DNA from: UBA7446 sp049596455
GTDB lineage: Bacteria > Bacteroidota > Bacteroidia > Flavobacteriales > Flavobacteriaceae
Assembly: GCA_049596455.1 (NCBI GenBank)
Contig: JBMYLP010000004.1
Coordinates: forward strand, 62,001 to 126,000
Length of the DNA stretch: 64,000 nucleotides
Direction of reading: 5' to 3'
The position numbers and the translations under genes were made by a program. The first letter of the stretch is position 1. Every line of letters begins with the position of its first letter. The notes beneath the pieces were generated by a model. That model made no database searches. It worked only from the letters and a program-made list of their open reading frames with translations, and was not told the DNA's origin. This document shows, in pieces, positions 57,659 to 64,000 of this stretch.

Positions 57659-59245
57659 ATGAGTTTTCTCGAAGAAATTTCCCGGCGCCGCACCTTTGGC
57701 ATTATCTCGCACCCCGATGCTGGTAAAACAACGCTAACCGAAAAACTATTGCTCTTTGGTGGTGCTATTCAAGAGGCAGGTGCCGTAAAGTCAAACAAAA
57801 TTAAAAAGTCAGCAACAAGTGACTTTATGGAAATTGAGCGTCAGCGTGGAATTTCGGTAGCTACGTCTGTGCTTGCATTTTTATATAAAAACAAAAAAAT
57901 CAATATCCTAGATACGCCCGGCCACAAAGATTTTGCCGAAGACACCTACCGCACACTTACTGCCGTAGATAGTGTAATTGTAGTTATTGATGTTGCCAAA
58001 GGCGTAGAGGAACAAACCGAAAAATTGGTATCGGTGTGCCGTATGCGAAACATTCCTATTATTGTGTTTATCAACAAATTAGATCGTGAAGGGAAAGATG
58101 CTTTTGACCTGTTAGACGAGGTAGAACAAAAATTAGGGCTTACCACCGTGCCCATGAGTTTTCCCATAGGCATGGGCTACGATTTTCAGGGTATTTACAA
58201 TTTATGGAATAACAACATTCGTCTTTTTGATAGTGAAAGTAAAACCACCATCAGCGATAGCAGTATCATTGACAACTTAGAGGATAATGCTCTTGAAAAT
58301 GCCATAGGTAGTACTGCAAAAGCCACACTTGAAGAGGAATTGGAATTGGTGCGTGAAGTATATCCTAGCTTTGAAAGAGATGCTTATTTGAACGGGCAGC
58401 AACATCCCGTATTTTTTGGTTCTGCGTTAAACAATTTTGGGGTGCAAGAATTGTTAGATTGCTTTGTGGACATTGCACCACCACCCCAACCCAAAAACAG
58501 TGAGGAACGCACCATAGCACCCAACGAAGAAGCTTTTTCGGGTTTTGTGTTTAAAATCCATGCCAATATGGATCCCAAACACCGAGACCGATTGGCGTTT
58601 GTGAAAATTGTTTCGGGAACCTTTGCTCGAAATGTGCCTTACCTTCATGTGCGACACAATAAAAAGCTAAAGTTTAGTAGCCCAAATGCGTTTTTTGCGG
58701 ACAAAAAAGAAATTGTAGACATCTCATATCCTGGGGATATTGTGGGACTACACGATACCGGAAATTTTAAAATTGGCGACACACTCACTTCTGGCGAACA
58801 GGTACATTTTAAAGGTATTCCGAGTTTTTCACCCGAGCATTTTAGATACATTAACAATGCTGACCCCATGAAAGCCAAACAACTTAACAAGGGCATAGAC
58901 CAACTTATGGACGAAGGCGTTGCCCAATTGTTTACCCTTGAGCTTAATGGGAGAAAAATAGTGGGCACTGTAGGTGCGCTTCAGTTTGATGTGATTCAGT
59001 ATCGCTTAGAGCACGAATATGGTGCAAGCTGCACCTATGAAAACCTCAACGTACATAAAGCCTGTTGGGTAGAAGTCAACGAAGGTGGTGATGCAGATTT
59101 TGCAGACTTTAAACAAACCAAGTCCAAGTTTTTGGCGCGTGACAAACAGGGACAATTGGTGTTTTTAGCAGATTCCGCCTTTACCCTACAAATGACCCAA
59201 GGCAAATATCCCGGTGTTGCTTTTCATGCCACTTCGGAGTTTTAA
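57659..59245 (+). CDS. prfC: Peptide chain release factor 3
   Basis: Translational GTPase of 528 residues that recycles RF1/RF2. G domain: G1 ISHPDAGKTTLTEKLLLFGG, G2 RQRGISVATSVLAF, G3 DTPGHKDF, G4 INKLDREG. The insert and domains II-III follow with EEAFSGFVFKIHANMDPKHR and GALQFDVIQYRLEHEYGASC. A longer frame opening at 57530 overlaps the divergent idi and lacks similarity; ATG 57659 begins MSFLEEISRRRTFGIISHPD, as usual for the family. Confidence 0.97.
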   Translation: MSFLEEISRRRTFGIISHPDAGKTTLTEKLLLFGGAIQEAGAVKSNKIKKSATSDFMEIERQRGISVATSVLAFLYKNKKINILDTPGHKDFAEDTYRTLTAVDSVIVVIDVAKGVEEQTEKLVSVCRMRNIPIIVFINKLDREGKDAFDLLDEVEQKLGLTTVPMSFPIGMGYDFQGIYNLWNNNIRLFDSESKTTISDSSIIDNLEDNALENAIGSTAKATLEEELELVREVYPSFERDAYLNGQQHPVFFGSALNNFGVQELLDCFVDIAPPPQPKNSEERTIAPNEEAFSGFVFKIHANMDPKHRDRLAFVKIVSGTFARNVPYLHVRHNKKLKFSSPNAFFADKKEIVDISYPGDIVGLHDTGNFKIGDTLTSGEQVHFKGIPSFSPEHFRYINNADPMKAKQLNKGIDQLMDEGVAQLFTLELNGRKIVGTVGALQFDVIQYRLEHEYGASCTYENLNVHKACWVEVNEGGDADFADFKQTKSKFLARDKQGQLVFLADSAFTLQMTQGKYPGVAFHATSEF

Positions 59246-59256
59246 TCACAACTAAT

Positions 59257-59290
59257 AAAAAACCCCGCTTTTCAGCGGGGTTTTGTTTTT
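59257..59290. terminator. Bidirectional terminator between prfC and DUF3467
   Basis: AACCCCGCT and AGCGGGGTT form a perfect 9-base-pair GC-rich stem around the loop TTTC, flanked by A-run and T-run, so it can stop both convergent transcripts. Confidence 0.92.
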
Positions 59291-59601
59291 TAGGCTTCGC
59301 CGGTTGGGCCAAAATTAAGCGGTATGGGCGGTTGCTCATAGTCGTTAATTTCGCCGTGGGCAGCTTCAAAGCGTTGTACATTTTCGCCTAAGGCTTTTAA
59401 AAACCGCTTGGCGTGCTGAGGCGTAAGTATGATACGTGATCGTACTTTTGCTTTTGGCGCACCAGGCATGATATTAATAAAATCTACCACAAACTCAGAA
59501 GCCGAATGGTTGATAATCGCCAGATTAGAGTAAGTGCCTTGAGCCGTTTCCGGATCAAGTTCAATATTAATACTTGCGTCTTTTTTAGCTTTTTCACTCA
59601 T
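59290..59601 (-). CDS. DUF3467 family protein
   Basis: A 103-residue soluble protein of the DUF3467 family: INIELDPETAQGTYSNLAII, EFVVDFINIMPGAPKAKVRS, RIILTPQHAKRFLKALGENV, and a short acidic/proline tail. Function unknown; the pairing behind rpoC is common in Bacteroidetes. It begins at the last base of rpoC (one-base overlap), so it is cotranscribed with RNA polymerase genes, and ends at the bidirectional terminator. Confidence 0.9.
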   Translation of the reverse strand: MSEKAKKDASINIELDPETAQGTYSNLAIINHSASEFVVDFINIMPGAPKAKVRSRIILTPQHAKRFLKALGENVQRFEAAHGEINDYEQPPIPLNFGPTGEA

Positions 59602-62600
59602 TATACATCAGCACTTAAAGATTTTTCAGCGATTAACGCTTCATATTCGTCCGTGTAGCCCACAATAATATCGTTATAAGCACGGTTACCCGTACCCGCT
59701 GGAATCTTGTGTCCTACAATAACGTTTTCTTTTAGTCCTTCAAGGGTATCTATTTTCCCTGCAACAGCGGCTTCGTTAAGCACCTTAGTAGTTTCTTGGA
59801 ACGACGCTGCCGAAATAAACGACTTGGTCTGTAGCGATGCTCTTGTAATTCCTTGTAGAATTGGCGTTGCGGTAGCATTTACGGCTTCGCGGGCTTCTAC
59901 TAGATTTTTATCTTCACGTTTGAGTAACGAGTTTTCATCACGTAATTGACGTGCTGTGATAATTTGACCTGCTTTTAGGTTTTCAGAATCGCCAGCATCC
60001 AACACTACTTTTTGACCAAACAGCGCATCGTTTTCTTCGATGAAATCCATTTTGTGCACCAATTGTCCTTCTAGAAAAGTAGTATCTCCTGAATCTTGAA
60101 TTTGAACCTTACGCATCATCTGGCGCACCACAACTTCAAAGTGCTTGTCATTGATTTTCACCCCTTGTAAACGATATACTTCTTGTACTTCGTTAACCAA
60201 GTACTGCTGTACAGCAGCAGGTCCTTTAATAGATAGAATATCATTTGGCGTAATGGCACCATCCGAAAGTGGCATACCTGCCTTTACGAAGTCATTTTCT
60301 TGAACCAAAATTTGATTCGAAAGCTTGACAAGATATTTCTTTATTTGACCTGTTCGTGATTCTACAATAATCTCACGGTTTCCACGCTTGATTTTACCAA
60401 AGGTTACCACTCCATCAATTTCAGAAACTACAGCAGGGTTAGACGGATTACGCGCCTCGAAGAGCTCCGTAACTCGTGGCAGACCTCCTGTAATATCTCC
60501 AGATTTTGCAGACTTACGTGGGATTTTGACCAAAATTTTACCATTCTCTATTTTCTCACCATCGTCAACCATAAGGTGAGCGCCTACAGGTAAGTTGTAC
60601 GATTGTAACGTTTTACCTTTAGCATCCTTAATCAATAAGGTAGGAATGATTTTTTTGTTTCTTGATTCCGAAATCACCTTCTCTTGGAAACCTGTTTGTT
60701 CATCAATTTCTACTTGGTAGGTAACACCTTGCTCAATGTTTTCATAGCCAATAGACCCTGTAAATTCAGAAATAATAACCCCGTTGTACGGATCCCATTG
60801 ACAAATCACATCACCTTTTTTGATAGTTTGTCCGTCTTTTACAAAAACAAACGATCCATAAGGAATGTTGTTGGTGCTGAGAACAATACCTGTGTTTTTA
60901 TCCACAACCTTGATTTCAGAAGTACGTGAAATCACAATCTTAGCAGGATTTCCATCGTTATCTTTTCCATCAACAGTTTTGAGTTCTTCAATTTCTGCAA
61001 CGCCATCAAAACGAGCAATGAGTTTGTTTTCCTCAGAAATGTTACCAGCAATACCCCCTACGTGGAACGTACGAAGCGTAAGCTGTGTCCCAGGCTCTCC
61101 AATCGATTGTGCAGCAATTACACCAACCGATTCGCCTTGTTGCACCATTTTACCTGTTGCAAGGTTGCGCCCATAACACTTAGCACAAATTCCTTTTTTC
61201 GCTTCACAGGTTAGTGGTGAGCGAACCTCAACGCTTTCAAGCGCAGAATTTTCAATAGCTGTTGCGTTTTCATCAAGGATTTCATCACCCGCAGCTACCA
61301 ATACTTCCCCAGAAATTGGATCAACTATATCGTGAAGTGCAACACGTCCAACAATTCGATCGCCAAGTGACTCAACAACTTCTTCGTTTTTCTTTAATGC
61401 AGAAACCGTAAGTCCGCGAAGCGTACCACAATCAACTTCATTTACAATCACATCCTGTGCTACATCGTGCAAACGACGTGTCAGGTATCCTGCATCGGCA
61501 GTTTTAAGCGCCGTATCGGCAAGACCTTTACGTGCACCGTGCGTAGAGATAAAGTACTCCAAAATAGAGAGCCCTTCTTTAAAGTTTGAGAGAATCGGAT
61601 TTTCGATAATCTCACCGCCTCCGGCATTCGATTTTTTAGGTTTCGCCATCAGTCCACGCATACCCGTAAGCTGACGAATCTGCTCTTTGGAACCACGAGC
61701 TCCCGAATCCAACATCATATATACCGAGTTAAATCCTTGCTGATCTTCGCTAATGCGCTTCATGGCAAGCTCGGTAAGTGTTGCATTGGTAGACGTCCAA
61801 ATATCAATTACCTGATTGTAACGCTCATTATTGGTGATAAGACCCATGTTGTAGTTCGCAATAATACCATCTACTTGTTCATTTGCCTCATCAATCAATA
61901 CTGTTTTTTCTTTTGGAATAATAATATCACCCAAACTAAACGACAGCCCTCCTTTGAATGCAAACGAGAAGCCCATATCCTTAATTTTATCAAGGAATTC
62001 AGCCGTTTCAGGAACGCTTGTGACTTTTAAAATACCTCCAATGATACCACGAAGAGACTTTTTAGTCAGTACTTCATTGATGTAACCAGCTTGTTCCGGC
62101 ACGTGTTGGTTGAATAATATTCTACCTACGGTAGTATCAATGATTTGATTTACCAATTCACCCTTATCATTAAAGTCTTTAGCACGGATTTTAACCATTG
62201 CATTAAGGTCAACTTTGCCTTCGTTAAAGGCAATATTCACCTCATCAGCACTATAGAACGTTAAGCCTTCTCCTTTGACCTTATGGTCTTTGGTAGACTT
62301 ACGTGCTTTTGTCATATAATACAATCCAAGCACCATGTCTTGAGAGGGTACTGTGATTGGTGAACCATTGGCTGGGTTAAGAATGTTGTGCGATGCCAAC
62401 ATTAATAACTGCGCTTCAAGAATTGCCTCTGGACCTAGTGGTAAGTGTACTGCCATTTGGTCGCCATCAAAGTCGGCGTTAAATGCGGTACACGCCAGTG
62501 GGTGTAACTGAATCGCTTTTCCTTCAATCAGTTTTGGCTGGAAAGCTTGAATACCCAAGCGGTGAAGCGTGGGGGCGCGGTTCAATAGTACAGGATGCCC

Positions 62601-63902
62601 TTTTAGTACATTTTCTAAAATATCCCATACTACAGGCTCACGCTTGTCAATAATTTTCTTTGCAGATTTTACCGTTTTTACAATGCCGCGCTCAATAAGT
62701 TTACGAATGATAAACGGCTTATACAATTCGGCAGCCATATTCTTTGGCAAACCACACTCATAAAGTTTAAGCTCAGGTCCAACTACAATTACCGAACGCG
62801 CCGAGTAATCAACACGTTTACCAAGCAAGTTTTGACGGAAACGTCCTTGCTTTCCTTTGAGTGAGTCTGAAAGTGATTTTAGCGGACGGTTTGCATCTGT
62901 TTTTACCGCAGAAGACTTACGTGTGTTGTCAAACAGCGAATCTACAGACTCTTGCAGCATACGCTTTTCGTTTCGCAAAATCACCTCTGGTGCTTTAATC
63001 TCTAACAAACGCTTTAAACGATTGTTACGGATAATCACACGACGATATAAGTCGTTCAAATCAGAAGTGGCAAAACGACCGCCATCTAGTGGTACCAACG
63101 GACGTAATTCTGGTGGAATCACAGGTACTACCTTCATAATCATCCACTCAGGACGATTTTCGCGGTTTTTATTTGCATCACGGAACGCTTCAACAACTTG
63201 AAGGCGCTTTAGCGCTTCTGTTTTACGTTGCTTTGAAGTTTCGTTGTTGGCTTTATCGCGCAACTGATATGAAAGTTCATCTAAATCAATACGATTTAAA
63301 ATTTCAATCAAACACTCCGCACCCATTTTTGCAATAAACTTATTTGGGTCACTATCTTCCAAATATTGGTTGTCTTGCGGAAGTTTTTCCAAGATATTTA
63401 GGTACTCTTCCTCGGTCAAGAAATCCATTTTTTGAACGGGTTCTCCTTCTTCGTTGGTCGCAATACCTGGTTGAATAACTACGTATCTTTCGTAGTAAAT
63501 AATCATATCCAACTTCTTGGACGGAAGTCCAAGCAAGTAGCCAATTTTGTTAGGCAGCGAGCGGAAGTACCAAATGTGTGCCACAGGCACCACTAGGCTG
63601 ATGTGTCCAACGCGGTCGCGGCGTACCTTTTTCTCTGTTACCTCAACCCCACAGCGATCACAAACAATTCCTTTGTATCGAATACGCTTATATTTTCCAC
63701 AAGCACATTCAAAGTCCTTTACAGGACCAAAAATACGCTCACAAAACAAACCGTCACGCTCTGGTTTGTGCGTACGGTAGTTGATGGTTTCAGGTTTTAG
63801 CACCTCGCCTCTTGAAGCTGCCAAAATGGTTTCGGGCGATGAAAGCCCAATGGAGATTTTATTAAAATCTTTTTGTTGTTGTGTTTCGTTTATACGTGCC
63901 AT
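59601..63902 (-). CDS. rpoC: RNA polymerase beta' subunit
   Basis: Largest catalytic subunit of RNA polymerase, 1433 residues. N-terminal zinc-binding cysteines in FECACGKYKRIRYKGIVCDR, the clamp and lid region GKRVDYSARSVIVVGPEL, and the active-site magnesium motif in AFNADFDGDQMAVHLPL are present. So are the bridge-helix/trigger-loop region (GSKEQIRQLTGMRGLMAKP, GARKGLADTALKTADAGYLT), the second zinc site (SPLTCEAKKGICAKCYGRNL) and QSIGEPGTQLTLRTFH. It follows rpoB by 13 bases and overlaps the DUF3467 gene by one base. Confidence 0.99.
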   Translation of the reverse strand: MARINETQQQKDFNKISIGLSSPETILAASRGEVLKPETINYRTHKPERDGLFCERIFGPVKDFECACGKYKRIRYKGIVCDRCGVEVTEKKVRRDRVGHISLVVPVAHIWYFRSLPNKIGYLLGLPSKKLDMIIYYERYVVIQPGIATNEEGEPVQKMDFLTEEEYLNILEKLPQDNQYLEDSDPNKFIAKMGAECLIEILNRIDLDELSYQLRDKANNETSKQRKTEALKRLQVVEAFRDANKNRENRPEWMIMKVVPVIPPELRPLVPLDGGRFATSDLNDLYRRVIIRNNRLKRLLEIKAPEVILRNEKRMLQESVDSLFDNTRKSSAVKTDANRPLKSLSDSLKGKQGRFRQNLLGKRVDYSARSVIVVGPELKLYECGLPKNMAAELYKPFIIRKLIERGIVKTVKSAKKIIDKREPVVWDILENVLKGHPVLLNRAPTLHRLGIQAFQPKLIEGKAIQLHPLACTAFNADFDGDQMAVHLPLGPEAILEAQLLMLASHNILNPANGSPITVPSQDMVLGLYYMTKARKSTKDHKVKGEGLTFYSADEVNIAFNEGKVDLNAMVKIRAKDFNDKGELVNQIIDTTVGRILFNQHVPEQAGYINEVLTKKSLRGIIGGILKVTSVPETAEFLDKIKDMGFSFAFKGGLSFSLGDIIIPKEKTVLIDEANEQVDGIIANYNMGLITNNERYNQVIDIWTSTNATLTELAMKRISEDQQGFNSVYMMLDSGARGSKEQIRQLTGMRGLMAKPKKSNAGGGEIIENPILSNFKEGLSILEYFISTHGARKGLADTALKTADAGYLTRRLHDVAQDVIVNEVDCGTLRGLTVSALKKNEEVVESLGDRIVGRVALHDIVDPISGEVLVAAGDEILDENATAIENSALESVEVRSPLTCEAKKGICAKCYGRNLATGKMVQQGESVGVIAAQSIGEPGTQLTLRTFHVGGIAGNISEENKLIARFDGVAEIEELKTVDGKDNDGNPAKIVISRTSEIKVVDKNTGIVLSTNNIPYGSFVFVKDGQTIKKGDVICQWDPYNGVIISEFTGSIGYENIEQGVTYQVEIDEQTGFQEKVISESRNKKIIPTLLIKDAKGKTLQSYNLPVGAHLMVDDGEKIENGKILVKIPRKSAKSGDITGGLPRVTELFEARNPSNPAVVSEIDGVVTFGKIKRGNREIIVESRTGQIKKYLVKLSNQILVQENDFVKAGMPLSDGAITPNDILSIKGPAAVQQYLVNEVQEVYRLQGVKINDKHFEVVVRQMMRKVQIQDSGDTTFLEGQLVHKMDFIEENDALFGQKVVLDAGDSENLKAGQIITARQLRDENSLLKREDKNLVEAREAVNATATPILQGITRASLQTKSFISAASFQETTKVLNEAAVAGKIDTLEGLKENVIVGHKIPAGTGNRAYNDIIVGYTDEYEALIAEKSLSADV

Positions 63903-63915
63903 GTCAATACTTTTA

Positions 63916-64000
63916 TTATTCTTCTAATCGAATATCAAGGCCAAGACCTTTGAGTTCGTGCATCAATACGTTAAAGGATTCTGGAAGACCAGGCTTTGGC
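63916..64000 (-). CDS. rpoB: RNA polymerase beta subunit, C-terminal end only
   Basis: The last 27 codons of rpoB: PKPGLPESFNVLMHELKGLG and then LDIRLEE before a TAA. This is the highly conserved C-terminal clamp segment that contacts beta'. The gene continues beyond the window edge. The rpoC ATG lies 13 bases after its stop. Confidence 0.95.
   Translation of the reverse strand, partial: PKPGLPESFNVLMHELKGLGLDIRLEE

Overview
The window is a gene-dense chromosomal segment of a member of the Bacteroidetes, most likely class Flavobacteriia. The evidence is: the recurring promoter element TAnnTTTG just upstream of many genes, almost no Shine-Dalgarno sequences, and gene types and neighbourhoods typical of flavobacteria (tandem DUF368, DUF349, BshC, DUF4295 between rpmG and ftsY, guaA next to a LysM/PBP1 protein, DUF3467 behind rpoC). 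I cannot name a genus. No tRNA, rRNA, CRISPR array, prophage, transposase or insertion sequence was seen. All gene-free stretches are shorter than 300 bases.

Layout. 1-8.0 kb: purA (cut by the window edge), an OstA-like envelope protein, a class-III aminotransferase, a TPR protein, two overlapping DUF368 membrane proteins and aroE, all forward. 8-12.7 kb: a DUF349 protein faces the ruvX-def-mazG operon, and dapD is divergent from ruvX. 12.7-18.2 kb: five glycosyltransferase genes, one a GT4-GT2 fusion. These feed into a tightly packed operon with tsaC/sua5, cca, ctaA and a pRiA4b ORF-3-like protein (to 21.6 kb). 21.6-28.2 kb: an unrecognised protein with a kinase-like motif set, an ABC exporter pair, uvrB, hsp20 and sucC. 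28.4-39.4 kb: lysA, then mnmA, yidC, pyrG, a LysM/PBP1 protein, guaA and bshC on the minus strand. 39.4-44 kb: rpmB-rpmG-DUF4295-ftsY-amidase-rimO. 44-49.9 kb: recR-GT2, then odhB-like E2, exonuclease, FAH-family protein and cinA. 50-59 kb: Na+/solute symporter, KAS III, a probable small RNA, htpG, a flavin-binding oxidase-like protein, a K+ channel, alkB, an 88-residue protein, queD, idi and prfC. 59.3-64 kb: DUF3467, rpoC and the very end of rpoB.

Most genes are housekeeping: purine, CTP and lysine synthesis, tRNA modification, translation, repair and envelope building. The most interesting signals lie outside the plain gene list. They are an intergenic structured RNA with its own promoter and terminator beside htpG, a set of genes whose TAnnTTTG box sits only 3-5 bases before the start codon (suggesting leaderless messages), a palindromic repeat inserted in frame in mnmA that shares its core with a repeat cluster behind htpG, paired palindromes upstream of hsp20, and an unassigned protein with kinase-like catalytic motifs.
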